NCBI RefSeq assembly: GCF_900090315.1
Contig: NZ_FMHZ01000002.1
Coordinates: 6,666,501-6,730,500 of the forward strand
DNA from: Micromonospora citrea
Lineage (GTDB): Bacteria; Actinomycetota; Actinomycetes; Mycobacteriales; Micromonosporaceae
Reading direction: 5' to 3'
DNA length: 64,000 nucleotides
Under the pieces are notes generated by a model that saw only the letters and a list, made by a program, of their open reading frames with translations, made no database searches and was not told the origin of the DNA. The first letter of the stretch is position 1; every line of letters starts with the position of its first letter. Of this stretch, positions 37,701 to 45,610 are shown piece by piece. The translations under genes were made by a program, and so were the position numbers.

Positions 37701-38293
37701 ACGACCTGCCGCTGGTGGGCGTCTTCACCCGGTGGTACGCCGCGCTGCGGCTGGCTGTCCGCGGCGACCGGGCCGGGGCGGCGGACGCGTACCGCGCCGC
37801 GCACGCCAGCCTCGCCGGCAGCGGGATGCCCGGGATGGAACACGGCCTGCTCGCCCTCGTGCTGCTGTCCCTGCGCCTGCCGCCGGCGGGGGAGCGGGAA
37901 GAAGGCTGGCCGGGGAACCTCGACCCCGACGGGGACCTCGGACCGTACGAGCCCTGGGCACGCCCCCTGCTGCTGCTCTCCACCGGTCACCGGGGCGAGG
38001 CCGCCGCCGCGCTGCGCGCCCTCCCGGACTCGCCGAACGACCTGCTGCGCGAGGCCCGCGTCTGCCTCGCCGCCCGCGCCGCCGTCGCCCTCGCCGACGA
38101 GGCCACGATGCGGTGGGCGTACGCCGAACTCGCCCCCGCCGCCGGGGAGCTGGCCGGGGCCGGCAGCGGGATCCTCACCCTCGGCCCGGTCGCCGACCAC
38201 CTCGGCGACCTCGCCGCCGCGCTGGGCCGCCCCGACGAGGCCGCCGCGCACCGGCGCACCGCCCGCGCGGTCGCGGCGCGGGCCGCCGGCTGA
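34760..38293 (+). CDS. AfsR/SARP-type regulator: winged helix, BTAD, AAA ATPase, TPR-like
   Basis: 1177 residues. Residues 1-95 form the OmpR-like DNA-binding winged helix, and about 100-245 the bacterial activator (BTAD) domain. A Pro-rich linker (about 260-330) is built of repeats. An AAA/STAND ATPase follows, with Walker A GEAGAGKT (Lys396), Walker B VVDDLHRAD near 494, and then helical repeats to the end. Large SARP proteins of this kind turn on secondary metabolism clusters, so control of the NRPS-PKS operon is possible but 15 kb separates them. The start looks leaderless: TAGATT lies 6 nt upstream of the ATG. The coding region is intact. Confidence 0.93.
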   Translation: MTGQAAAPTVTFGVLGPVEAANATGPVTLKGPCQRAVLARLLVARGRVVPVDRLVGDLWEAPSDGAVGAIRTFVADLRRALEPDRPPRQPARLLVTAPPGYALRAEPDAVDAWRFEAAVAEAGELLTAGRGGPALARLDDALALWRGPAYAEVAGEPWARAEADRLDELRLLAVERRASALLALERAPEAVTGLRAHAADHPLREDAWQLLATALYRSGRQGEALAALRQARDTLVAELGVDPGPRLRRLEADILAQAPGLLPPAPSPGPIAPPAGPTAPSPGPIAPPAGPTAPSPGPIAPPAGPTAPPTGPPTPPAGPTGSGTSVAARSTVPAGARVGPDTPGTARPGGAVARDDRRPFVGRDEELARLRQAAGRAARHGNPALALVSGEAGAGKTALADALARELAAAGWASAWGHVPEYEGAPAAWPWTRITDALAPSDGAGPAPAGAVGGNGAAADASDRAQDPAAARFRLHRAVVALVSAAAGRGPVLLVVDDLHRADADTLDLLTALVGEPEPVAGPVLVVGTYRAAEITPELTAALARLARAEPVRVYLGGLSEQATGDVARTVTGRDLDAAVVRLIHRRSGGNPFFVRELARLLAAEGPAALHQVPAGVRDVIRHRLARLPDPAQTVLRQAAVLGRDVDPDVLTALAGDATAVLDALDRALAAGFLSERDADGRLRFTHVLTRDTLYGDLSAPRRARWHAAAGDAIERLYPHDAAALAHHFAHAASRPTAPRAARYARAAAEQAERRFHPHEAARLWRQAVTAHDRAAADDVRGRLTAAMGLGRALAVTGNLDEARRLRSASIATAVGLDDPALATNVLTAFDVPALWTRNDDERLSRQVVRAAEWTLAALGDEEPRRRARLLSTLALELRGTTTDRGHRAAREAEAIARRLADPALLAHALNARFLHAFRRTGLAAERARIGAELVDLAARHELVSFEVLGHLILVQAHGALADLAVADAHARAADRLAGRYDLPLVGVFTRWYAALRLAVRGDRAGAADAYRAAHASLAGSGMPGMEHGLLALVLLSLRLPPAGEREEGWPGNLDPDGDLGPYEPWARPLLLLSTGHRGEAAAALRALPDSPNDLLREARVCLAARAAVALADEATMRWAYAELAPAAGELAGAGSGILTLGPVADHLGDLAAALGRPDEAAAHRRTARAVAARAAG
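35552..35719 (+). repeat. 42-bp tandem repeats inside the SARP linker
   Basis: Three near-identical 42-bp units begin at 35552, 35594 and 35636, followed by a degenerate fourth. Each encodes a 14-residue unit of the type PSPGPIAPPAGPTA. The period is a multiple of three, so copy changes keep the frame. The count may vary between strains and would alter linker length between the BTAD and ATPase parts. Confidence 0.9.
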
Positions 38294-38416
38294 CGAGGAG
38301 ATCCGCCGGCCGGCCCGCCCCTGCGGTTTTCCGCACCCGCCCGCTGCGGTCGTCCGGCGCGACCGGGTGGCCGGCCCCATGGCCGGCTCTCAGGATGGGT
38401 TCGTAGCGTGGGTACC

Positions 38417-39229
38417 ATGATTCGTACCGCGCACTCCCTGCTCGCCGCCGGAACCACCACCGGGGAGGCCGCACCACCCGAGGACGGCCTGGTAGGTTTC
38501 GTCATCGACCTGGTCGAACGGCTCGGCGGTCCGGGCGCGGGCCTGGCCGTGGCCCTGGAGAACCTCTTCCCGCCGATCCCCAGCGAGGTGATCCTGCCGC
38601 TCGCCGGCTTCGTCGCGGGCCAGGGACGGATGAGCGTGGTCGGCGCCATCTTCTGGACCACCCTCGGTTCCCTGCTCGGCGCCCTGGCTCTCTACTACAT
38701 CGGCGCGGCGCTCGGCCGGGACCGGATCCGGGCCATCGCGCAGAAGCTGCCGCTGGTCAAGCTCAGCGACGTGGACCGCACCGAGGAGTGGTTCCTGCGG
38801 CACGGCGTCAAGGCCGTCTTCTTCGGCCGGATGATTCCGATCTTCCGCAGCCTGATCTCGATCCCGGCCGGCGTGGAGCGGATGCCCGTGTTGACCTTCA
38901 TGGTCTACACGACCCTCGGCAGCCTGATCTGGAACACCACCTTCGTGATGGCCGGCTACCTCCTCGGCGACAACTGGCACCTGGTGGAGGGATACGCCGG
39001 CGCGCTGCAGAAGGTGGTCATCGTGGCCTGCGTGGCGGCCTTCGGCTGGTTCGTCGTGACCCGCGTGATGCGGGCCCGACGGGGCGTGGCGACCGCCGAC
39101 GAGCCGGAGCCGGCCCCCGGACCCGCCCCGCTGAACCACGCGCCCGACCCGGCCGGGCGGGGCACCATCTACCGCAGCGTCCACTCCGACGGGCAGCCCG
39201 ACCCGTGGCACCGCGACGGGGCGCGCTGA
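38417..39229 (+). CDS. DedA family membrane protein
   Basis: 270 residues from ATG 38417 (GTG 38408 is in frame upstream). The DedA (SNARE-associated) signature is strong: FPPIPSEVILPLAGF near residue 55, FGRMIPIFRSLISIPAG near 135, GYLLGDNW, and five or six hydrophobic segments. DedA proteins are linked to membrane-potential homeostasis and lipid (undecaprenyl phosphate/PE) flipping. The hydrophilic tail after the last helix is specific to this copy. It is followed after 4 bp by the histidine kinase, so the three genes to 41014 form an operon. Confidence 0.93.
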   Translation: MIRTAHSLLAAGTTTGEAAPPEDGLVGFVIDLVERLGGPGAGLAVALENLFPPIPSEVILPLAGFVAGQGRMSVVGAIFWTTLGSLLGALALYYIGAALGRDRIRAIAQKLPLVKLSDVDRTEEWFLRHGVKAVFFGRMIPIFRSLISIPAGVERMPVLTFMVYTTLGSLIWNTTFVMAGYLLGDNWHLVEGYAGALQKVVIVACVAAFGWFVVTRVMRARRGVATADEPEPAPGPAPLNHAPDPAGRGTIYRSVHSDGQPDPWHRDGAR

Positions 39230-39233
39230 GCCG

Positions 39234-40379
39234 GTGGAGACCGCACGAACGCACCCGCCGAGGGCGACCCGGATCCCCGCCGGCGTCGCCCTCGGGATCG
39301 TCTCGGCCGTCGTGGAGGCGTTGTTCCTCGTCGTCTCGGCCGTCGCCGTGGCCGGCGCCGCGCCCGCCGCGCCGGCCCGCTGGCGGGTCCGCGCCACGAT
39401 CCGGCGGTACGCCTCGACGCTCGCCCGCTGGGAACGGGACCGGCTGGCCCAATTCCACGGCGTCGAGGTCCCGCCCGGCGCGCCGCCCCGCCGCGAGGTG
39501 GCGTACCTCGCCGCCCGACTGCTGCCCGGCGCGCTGGGCCTGCTGGCGTACGGGGTGCTGGCCTTCGGCGTCGTGCTGGCGGCCATCGTGGTGCGGGCCG
39601 TGCTGCGCGGCGACCTCGGCGTGGCCGACGCGCTGCTCCAGGTCGTCATCGGGACGGCCCTGCTCCTGGTCAACGTGCAGGCCGTGGCGAGCGTGGCCAC
39701 GCTGGACGCCCGGCTCGCCCGGCGCCTGCTCGGCCCGAACGAGCGAACCCTGCTGGAGGAGCGGGTCCGGGAGCTGGCCGCCAGCCGCGCCGGCGTCATC
39801 GCCGCCGTCGACGCCGAGCGGCAGCGCATCGAGCGGGATCTGCACGACGGTCTCCAACAGCGACTCGTCGCCCTCGGCATGCTGCTCGGCCGGGCCCGCC
39901 GCAGCCGGGACGCGGAGCGCACCGCCGCGCTGCTCGCCCAGGCGCACGCCGACGCCCAACAGGCCGTCGCGGAACTGCGCGAGGTGGCCTGGCGGGTGTA
40001 CCCGTCGGCGCTCGACGGCGCCGACCTCGGACAGGTGCTGGAAATGGTCGCGCAACGCTCCGACGTTCCGGTCCGCGTCCGCTGTGACCTGCCGGTACGC
40101 CCGCAGCGGCAGGTCGAGACGGTGTTGTACTTCGTCGCCTGTGAGGCGCTGACCAACGCGGCGAAACACGCCGCCGCTACCCTGATCACCGTCGAGATCG
40201 GCACGGGGGAGGGGCACATCCGGATGGCGGTACACGACGACGGCGTCGGCGGCGCCGACCCGGCCGGGACGGGCCTGTCCGGCCTGGCCCGCCGGGTCGC
40301 CGCGCTCGACGGGCGGCTGCGGGTCGACAGCCCGGCCGGCGGGCCGACCAGGGTTTCGGTGGAACTGCCGTGCGGATAG
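39234..40379 (+). CDS. NarL-type sensor histidine kinase
   Basis: 381 residues from GTG. The N-terminal half has about four hydrophobic segments (membrane anchor without an obvious sensor loop). The HisKA_3 dimerisation motif reads ERDLHDGLQQRL with His204 as phosphoacceptor. The HATPase end is complete: FVACEALTNAAKHA, DDGVGG and a final GLSGLARRVAAL. It should phosphorylate the response regulator encoded next, with which it overlaps by 10 bp. The signal is unknown. The start lies 4 bp after the DedA stop. Confidence 0.94.
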   Translation: METARTHPPRATRIPAGVALGIVSAVVEALFLVVSAVAVAGAAPAAPARWRVRATIRRYASTLARWERDRLAQFHGVEVPPGAPPRREVAYLAARLLPGALGLLAYGVLAFGVVLAAIVVRAVLRGDLGVADALLQVVIGTALLLVNVQAVASVATLDARLARRLLGPNERTLLEERVRELAASRAGVIAAVDAERQRIERDLHDGLQQRLVALGMLLGRARRSRDAERTAALLAQAHADAQQAVAELREVAWRVYPSALDGADLGQVLEMVAQRSDVPVRVRCDLPVRPQRQVETVLYFVACEALTNAAKHAAATLITVEIGTGEGHIRMAVHDDGVGGADPAGTGLSGLARRVAALDGRLRVDSPAGGPTRVSVELPCG

Positions 40380-41014
40380 TGCTCGCCGAGGACTCCACGC
40401 TGCTGCGCGAGGGACTGGCCCGGCTGCTGGCCGAGGAGGGCCACGAGGTCGCCGCCGCCGTCGCATCCGCGGACGACCTGGTGGACGCCGCCGCCCGGCA
40501 CCGGCCCGACATCGTCGTCACCGACGTGCGGATGCCTCCCACCCACACCGACGACGGGCTGCGGGCGGCGCTGGAGATCCGGCGGCGCTGGCCCGGCACC
40601 GGTGTCCTGGTGCTCTCCCAGTACGTCGAGAAGCGGTACGCCACCCGGCTGCTCGCCGACCGTCCCGAGGGTGTCGGCTACGTGCTCAAGGACCGGGTCG
40701 CCCAGGTGGACGACTTCCTCGACGCCCTGGACCGGGTGGCCGAGGGCGCGACGGCGCTGGACCCGGAGGTGGTGCGGCAGGTTTTGGCCGGCACCGACCG
40801 GGCGGACCCGCTGGCGCGGCTCACGCCCCGCGAACGGGACGTGCTGCACCACATGGCGCAGGGCCACACCAACGCCACGATCGCCGAGCGGCTGCAGGTG
40901 TCGCAGAGCGCGGTGGAGAAGCACATCAACACGATCTTCGACAAGCTCGACCTGTCTCAGGCGGCGGGCTACAGCCGGCGGGTGCTCGCGGTGCTCCGGT
41001 ACCTGGGGGTCTGA
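40370..41014 (+). CDS. NarL/LuxR-type response regulator
   Basis: 214 residues from GTG. The receiver domain (about 1-120) has the acidic pair at LAEDS, phospho-acceptor Asp52 in VVTDVRMP, and Lys in YVLKDR. The C-terminal LuxR helix-turn-helix includes LTPRERDVLHHMAQG and TIAERLQVSQSAVEKHI. It pairs with the overlapping histidine kinase and presumably controls the DedA gene or other envelope genes. Targets are not visible. The gene ends at the start of a long intergenic repeat region. Confidence 0.96.
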   Translation: MRIVLAEDSTLLREGLARLLAEEGHEVAAAVASADDLVDAAARHRPDIVVTDVRMPPTHTDDGLRAALEIRRRWPGTGVLVLSQYVEKRYATRLLADRPEGVGYVLKDRVAQVDDFLDALDRVAEGATALDPEVVRQVLAGTDRADPLARLTPRERDVLHHMAQGHTNATIAERLQVSQSAVEKHINTIFDKLDLSQAAGYSRRVLAVLRYLGV

Positions 41015-41064
41015 TCGCTCCTTCTCGGGCTTCTCTTGGCTTGGGCTGTGTCGTTGCCGGTGGC

Positions 41065-41232
41065 TTGCGGTGCGTCGTGGTGGGGGTGTGGTCCGCCGTG
41101 GCCGGGTTCGGGTGGTCGGGTTGCGGTGCGTCGTGGTGGGGGTGTGGTCCGCCGTGGCCGGGTTCGGGTGGTCGGGTTGCGGTGCGTCGTGGTGGGGGTG
41201 TGGCCCGCCGTGCCCGGCTCCGGGCGGTCAGG
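41065..41232. repeat. Three 56-bp tandem repeats
   Basis: Units start at 41065, 41121 and 41177. The first two are identical over 56 bp and the third differs at about six positions. They are G-rich on the plus strand and lie in the 834-bp gap after the response regulator. The identical copies suggest recent duplication. No spacers separate them, so this is not a CRISPR array. Confidence 0.9.
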
Positions 41233-41268
41233 CTTGATCCCTGCGCCGGGCACGGCGGGCCACACCCC
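41195..41268. other. Long hairpin formed by the third 56-bp repeat
   Basis: A perfect 24-bp inverted repeat pairs 41195-41218 (within repeat copy 3) with 41245-41268, leaving a 26-nt loop. It lies about 180 bp after the response-regulator stop. It could be a terminator, a protein-binding site or the end of a small transposable repeat. No terminal direct repeats were noticed. Confidence 0.7.
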
Positions 41269-41848
41269 GTCGGTGGTTGCGCGTCGTCCGTGCCTTCCTG
41301 TCCGTATTGGCGGTCGTGTCGGGGTGCGGGCCCAGCTTGGCGGTGCGTCTGGTCGCGGTCGGGGCGACCGGGCCGGGACGCGAGCGCGTGACGCGGCCGG
41401 TGCGGCCCCACGGGCGGGGCGGCTCGACAGCGCCCGACCACACCCACCATCTGCCGGCCCACGGGCGTTCGGCGTGTCGGGTGTCGGGTCGGGTGTCCGG
41501 TTTCGGGGTGTGATCGGGGGCATCGTGGGTGCGGAATCGTGGCGGGGTCGGGGTCGTTACACCCTGCGTACGGCCGAGTGAGGGCACGTCGCCGCCTGCG
41601 GGCGGGGGTGCCGGGCCCGGAATGACGGCGGGCCGGCGGTCGTTGGACATGGTCCGGCCGACGCGAGGGCGTCCCCCCGCCCCTGCGACAACGGGCCACG
41701 ATCCGGCCCGCGCAAGGCCGGTCTGATTCTTCCCGGCACCCGTGCCGGATCCCCCCAGTTCCCTTTTGAGCGCCGGACGGTGCTTGCACCCGCGTTTCCG
41801 ATCCCCCTCGGTAGTCGTGCGGGTGCCTTCCCCCGAATGGAGCCCATC
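41269..41848. other. Gene-free, G-rich low-complexity intergenic region
   Basis: I see no convincing gene here. Open frames exist on both strands, but they consist of low-complexity Pro/Thr/Arg runs produced by the base composition. The stretch contains many repeats of gtcggg and ggggtg type. It ends in the leader of the secreted-protein gene at 41849. A leader of unknown function is possible in the last 150 bp, but no known riboswitch motif was found. Confidence 0.55.
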
Positions 41849-42442
41849 GTGAACACGATCATGCGTAAGAGCGTTCTGGGTATTGCTGGTCTGGCTGTTG
41901 CCGGTGGTGTGTTCGCCGGTCCGGCCACCGCTCACGCCGCCCCGGTCGAGGCCGCTCCGGTCACCGCGGTGGCGGTGCAGGCTGACAAGCCGGGCGTGGA
42001 CAAGGGCAAGCTGGTTCCGCACGGTGTGCAGGGTGCGCAGTCGCGGATCGATGTGTCGGACGAGCAGGTCGGTAACGTGAAGGCGATCGTCGCGGCGACG
42101 AAGAAGGCCGGGATGGACGAGCGTGCCGCTGTGGTGGCGATCGCGACGGCGTTGCAGGAGTCGAAGCTGGAGAACCTGGGTCATCTGGGTGAGCGCAACG
42201 ACCATGACTCGCAGGGCCTGTTCCAGCAGCGCCCGTCCTCGGGTTGGGGCACGGTGGAGCAGATCACCGACCCGGAGTACTCGACCATGGCGTTCCTGAA
42301 GGGTCTCAAGCAGGTCGACGGGTGGCAGGACATGCCGCTGACGAAGGCGGCGCAGACGGTGCAGGTGTCGGCCTACCCCGACCACTACGCGCAGTGGGAG
42401 CAGCAGGCCGCCGACCTCGTCGCCGAGCACTGGAACAGCTGA
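41849..42442 (+). CDS. Secreted protein, cell-wall-associated type, highly expressed codon usage
   Basis: 197 residues from GTG with GGAG seven nt upstream. A signal peptide is clear: MRKS, a hydrophobic run ending GPATAHA, and likely cleavage before APVEAAP. The mature part contains ALQESKLENLGHLGERND, DSQGLFQQRPS and a C-terminal QVSAYPDHYAQWEQQAADL. That block resembles domains in actinobacterial NlpC/P60 or transglycosylase-type proteins, and the ESK/QGLFQQ pattern recalls the lysozyme-like fold. Unlike its neighbours, it uses many T-ending codons (GGT, GTT, GCT), typical of very highly expressed genes. A perfect 20-bp terminator follows. Confidence 0.8.
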   Translation: MNTIMRKSVLGIAGLAVAGGVFAGPATAHAAPVEAAPVTAVAVQADKPGVDKGKLVPHGVQGAQSRIDVSDEQVGNVKAIVAATKKAGMDERAAVVAIATALQESKLENLGHLGERNDHDSQGLFQQRPSSGWGTVEQITDPEYSTMAFLKGLKQVDGWQDMPLTKAAQTVQVSAYPDHYAQWEQQAADLVAEHWNS

Positions 42443-42456
42443 CACACGTGAACTAC

Positions 42457-42498
42457 CGCCGCTGGCCGGTACCCCGCACGGGGTACCGGCCAGCGGCG
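42457..42498. terminator. Perfect 20-bp hairpin after the secreted-protein gene
   Basis: Arms 42457-42476 and 42479-42498 are exact reverse complements with a 2-nt centre, starting 14 bp after the stop. It is a strong intrinsic-type terminator separating the secreted-protein gene from the pirin gene. Confidence 0.85.
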
Positions 42499-42576
42499 TC
42501 TCCGCGTACGGCAGGTGAGCCGAACGGGCGGGCACGACCGGCGGCCGCCCGCCGTGCGCGGGCGTACAGTCGGGCG

Positions 42577-43548
42577 GTGGAACGCACCGAGAAGATGCCC
42601 GCGGAGACCCGGCCCCCCGGCGTGGCAGCCGTCGATCCCGGCAGTGTCCTGTTGCCCGGCCACGACGTGCCGTTGGGGCGCTACACCACGGTGCGGCGGT
42701 TGCTGCCGCAGCGCCAGCGGCGGATGGTCGGCGCCTGGTGCTTCGTGGACCACTTCGGGCCGGACGACGTCGCCGAGCGGCCCGGCATGGAGGTGCCGCC
42801 GCACCCGCACACCGGGCTGCAGACGGTGACCTGGCTGCTGGACGGGGAGATCCTGCACCGCGACAGCCTCGGCAACGTCCAGCCGATCCGGCCCGGCCAG
42901 CTCAACGTGATGACCTCCGGGCACGGCATCGCGCACTCCGAACGCTCACCGGAGCGGCACCCGCCGCTGATGCACGGCGTACAGCTCTGGGTGGCGCTGC
43001 CGGACCCGGCCCGCGCCGGGGCGGCCGACTTCGCCCACCACGCCGACCTGCCGCGCTGGCGCGACGGCGAGCTGGACGTCACCCTGCTGGTCGGCGAGCT
43101 GGCGGGCGAGCGGTCCCCGGCGGTGACGCACACCCCGCTGCTCGGCGCGCAGTTCGAGCTGCGCGGGTCCGCGGCAAGCACGCTGCCGCTGCGCCGCGAC
43201 TTCGAGTACGGACTGCTGGCCATGTCCGGCGCCGCCGAGGTCGACGGCGTGTCGGTCGCGCCCGGGGCGCTGCTCTACCTCGGCGCCGGCCGGGACCGGC
43301 TGACCCTCGTCGGTGAGCCCGGCAGCCGGCTGCTGCTGCTCGGCGGGGCGCCCTTCGAGGAGCCGCTGGTGATGTGGTGGAACTTCGTCGGCCGCTCGCA
43401 CGAGGAGGTCGCCGCCGCCCGGGAGGACTGGCTGGCCGGGCGGCGCTTCGGCGTCGTCGCCGACGATCCCGCCCCGCCGCTGCCCGCCCCCGCGCTGCCC
43501 ACCACCCGGCTCAAGGCACGCGACCGCAGCGGCGGCATCCTCGGCTGA
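42577..43548 (+). CDS. Pirin family protein
   Basis: 323 residues. Pirin_N landmarks are present: the metal-site motif PHPHTGLQTVTWLLDGEILHRDS, GQLNVMTSGHGIAHSE and GVQLWVALP. The Pirin_C half ends MWWNFVGRSHEEV. Pirins are cupins that bind a metal, and some have quercetin dioxygenase activity. The start is GTG 42577: a TACAGT box lies 7 nt upstream, the usual layout of leaderless actinobacterial genes. ATG 42595 is the alternative. Confidence 0.94.
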   Translation: MERTEKMPAETRPPGVAAVDPGSVLLPGHDVPLGRYTTVRRLLPQRQRRMVGAWCFVDHFGPDDVAERPGMEVPPHPHTGLQTVTWLLDGEILHRDSLGNVQPIRPGQLNVMTSGHGIAHSERSPERHPPLMHGVQLWVALPDPARAGAADFAHHADLPRWRDGELDVTLLVGELAGERSPAVTHTPLLGAQFELRGSAASTLPLRRDFEYGLLAMSGAAEVDGVSVAPGALLYLGAGRDRLTLVGEPGSRLLLLGGAPFEEPLVMWWNFVGRSHEEVAAAREDWLAGRRFGVVADDPAPPLPAPALPTTRLKARDRSGGILG

Positions 43549-43590
43549 CGCGGGCAGGCGTGGCCGGCCGTAGCGCGGGTAGTCGCCGGC

Positions 43591-44256
43591 ATGCCGACCA
43601 GTGCCGTCTCCACCATCGAGGACAAGAAGCGCCTGGTACGCCGGCTCGCCGGCAGCGGGCGGGGCTTCGCGGAGCAGTACGGCTTCCGGGTCACCAACAA
43701 CCCGTCGAGCCTGTTCCAGCTGCTCTGTCTCGCCGTGCTGCTGGCCCGCCGCGGCGACTTCCGGCGCGCTCTGGACAGCGCGCACGCCCTGCCCGACGCG
43801 GGCTGGGACAGCGCGGCCCGACTGGCCCGCTCGCTGCACGCCGACCGTGTTCGCGTGCTGCGCGACAGCGGCCAGCGCGGCGACGTCGACGCGCTCGCAG
43901 ACGGCCTGGGCGACCTGGCCCGTGTCGTCGTCGAGCGCTACCGGGGCGACCTGCGCCGGCTGCGGGCGACGGCCCACCACGACCCGGCCCGGGAGCGGGA
44001 GCTGCTCACCGAGCTGCCCGGCGTGGACGGCGCGGTGGCCGACCTGTTCCTGCGCGAGGCGCAGGCGCTGTGGCGGGAGGTCGCGCCGGTCGCCGACCGC
44101 AGGGCGCTGGCCGCGGCCCGCCGGCTGGGGCTGGGACGCTCCGCCGACGACCTCGCCGGGCTGGCCGGCAGCGGCGAGTCGGAGCGCCTCGCGTGGCTGG
44201 TCGGCGCGCTGGCCCGGGTCGACCTCGAGCAGCGGTACGCGGAGCTGACCGGCTGA
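43591..44256 (+). CDS. HhH-GPD (endonuclease III-like) protein lacking the catalytic Lys
   Basis: 221 residues. The HhH-GPD layout is visible: NNPSSLFQLLCLAVLLARR as the first helix pair, the hairpin LPGVDGAVAD, FLREAQALWREVAPVADRRAL and ARRLGL. In endonuclease III the hairpin LPGVGRKTA carries the catalytic Lys; here that position is Ala and no Fe-S Cys cluster is present. It may therefore bind damaged DNA without lyase activity, or act as a monofunctional glycosylase through the Asp of VADRRAL. It stands alone. Family membership is an alignment by eye. Confidence 0.75.
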   Translation: MPTSAVSTIEDKKRLVRRLAGSGRGFAEQYGFRVTNNPSSLFQLLCLAVLLARRGDFRRALDSAHALPDAGWDSAARLARSLHADRVRVLRDSGQRGDVDALADGLGDLARVVVERYRGDLRRLRATAHHDPARERELLTELPGVDGAVADLFLREAQALWREVAPVADRRALAAARRLGLGRSADDLAGLAGSGESERLAWLVGALARVDLEQRYAELTG

Positions 44257-44421
44257 CGCGCGGGGTGCGCTGGCCCACACTTCGCGGGATATCCTCCGAA
44301 CGGGGGATGGCGGGTCGTATGCTGGTCGCGGCAGGGATGCCCGCCCGGTTCGGGCGTACATCAACCGCCTGGCGGTCGCGGCCCGGTTCGGGCCCGACGA
44401 CCGCAGGTCAGGTTCTGCGTG

Positions 44422-44453
44422 GCGCCCCGGTTCGCGGTTCGCGGCTGGGGCGC
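44422..44453. terminator. Hairpin upstream of the DUF1345 stop
   Basis: Arms gcgcccc (44422-44428) and ggggcgc (44447-44453) frame an 18-nt loop. It lies 24 bp past the stop of the minus-strand DUF1345 gene and may end its transcript. Otherwise the 220-bp gap from 44257 holds nothing I recognise. Confidence 0.4.
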
Positions 44454-44476
44454 CCGCCTGCCCGGCGGCATCCGCC

Positions 44477-45124
44477 TCACCGCGCCAGACCGGCCAGCAG
44501 GTTCACCGTCACCGCGATGATGAACGCCCCGAACAGGTACGACAGCATCGAGTGCCGCAGCACCGTCCGGCGCATCTCGTTGCTGGTCAGCGCGGTGTCG
44601 GAGACCTGGAACGTCGCCCCGACGGTGAACGCCAGGTAGGCGAAGTCGGAGTAGCGCGGCGGCTCCGGCTGGTTGAAGTCCACCCCGCCGTCCGGCCCGG
44701 TGTAGTAGATCCGCGCGTACCGGGCGGCGAACACGGTGTGCACCACCAACCACGACAGCAGCACGCTGAGCACGCCCAGCCCGCCGTAGACGTTGCGGCC
44801 GGCCGTGCCCTCGTGCGCGCGGGTCACCACGATGCCGACCGCGAGCAGACTGGCCAGGCAGGCGCCGAGGAGCAGGACGTCACGGGCCGCCCGGTTGGGG
44901 TCCTCGTACACCGCCAGTCGGGCCGTCGAGCGGGCGTCCATCGGCCACAGCTTGTGCCAGACCAGCACCAGCCAGCTCAGCGCGGCGGCGTCCCAGCCGA
45001 CCAGCGGCGCGAGCGCCGGCGTGGCCGCCACCGCGGTGACCGCGCCGGCCAGCAGCCCGACCGCGCCCATCACGGTGAGCTGGACCACGACCGGGGGGTG
45101 CCCGGACGGCCGGCGCTCGGTCAC
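44477..45124 (-). CDS. DUF1345 domain-containing membrane protein
   Basis: 215 residues from GTG. There are about five membrane spans. The family's signature stretch SDFAYLAFTVGATFQVSDTAL is present near residue 155, followed by LRHSMLSYLFGAFIIAVTVNL. DUF1345 proteins are of unknown function; the signature resembles part of a two-pore potassium channel filter region. No operon partner is close; a small DUF2795 gene lies upstream in the same direction. Confidence 0.92.
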   Translation of the reverse strand: MTERRPSGHPPVVVQLTVMGAVGLLAGAVTAVAATPALAPLVGWDAAALSWLVLVWHKLWPMDARSTARLAVYEDPNRAARDVLLLGACLASLLAVGIVVTRAHEGTAGRNVYGGLGVLSVLLSWLVVHTVFAARYARIYYTGPDGGVDFNQPEPPRYSDFAYLAFTVGATFQVSDTALTSNEMRRTVLRHSMLSYLFGAFIIAVTVNLLAGLAR

Positions 45125-45186
45125 CCGTCACCCGAGCGGTCCCGCCACGCGGGGGCGGCGCCGATCGGCCGAGGCGTGGGCAAGGC

Positions 45187-45456
45187 TCAGATGCCGCGCA
45201 GGTGCTGCGACACCCGCTGGTGCCGGTCCCGCGCCTGCGCCGCCCGCTGGGACGGGCCGACCTCGGGCGCGGCGTCGATGCCCGCCGAGCGGGCCACCTC
45301 GTTGCCGTTCGCGTAGTCGACCGGCGGCAGAGCCCGCAGGGCCCGCAGCACGTCCGGCGGGGCGCCCTCGCGTTCGGCCTCGCGTACCACGTCGTCCTTC
45401 CCGGCGGGGTAGTCCAGGCTCGACAGGTACTGCAGCACGTCGGCGTAGCTCGCCAT
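45187..45456 (-). CDS. DUF2795 domain-containing small protein
   Basis: 89 residues. The start (ADVLQYLSSLDYPAGKDDVVREAE) and the L-R-A-L-P-P-V-D-Y segment are the DUF2795 pattern, a small helical protein of unknown role that is common in actinomycetes. ATG 45456 has GAGGAG about 8 nt upstream. The last 25 residues are basic and probably disordered. It is divergent from the DUF2267 gene, with 154 bp between the starts. Confidence 0.9.
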   Translation of the reverse strand: MASYADVLQYLSSLDYPAGKDDVVREAEREGAPPDVLRALRALPPVDYANGNEVARSAGIDAAPEVGPSQRAAQARDRHQRVSQHLRGI

Positions 45457-45610
45457 GGTGTCGGCTCCTCCGGGCATCGATCCGGTCACGACCGGCGGCG
45501 GTTACCCGCCCGGCGGCCTCCCACGCGCCCGTCGGCGAGGAATTCCGCTGTCGTTTCCCGGCCCGGGCACCGGGTACGCGCAGGCCCCACGCAGCCCGAA
45601 GGAGCAACGG

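Noticed and set aside
41065..41232. CRISPR array
   Set aside because: The 56-bp units are directly joined with no spacers, and no cas genes are present.
40926..41789. Minus-strand open frames with Thr/His/Pro/Arg repeats in the intergenic region
   Set aside because: The repeats are just the 56-bp DNA repeats in translation. No start context or domain supports coding.
41530..41848. ydaO (c-di-AMP) riboswitch before the secreted protein gene
   Set aside because: Such leaders often precede wall hydrolases, but I do not find the conserved CAGCTAACC-type or GGGTGAA blocks in order. A covariance search would settle it.
44300..44420. tRNA-like GGTTCGGGC segments
   Set aside because: Two T-loop-like stretches occur, but no acceptor stem, D arm or anticodon stem can be drawn around them.
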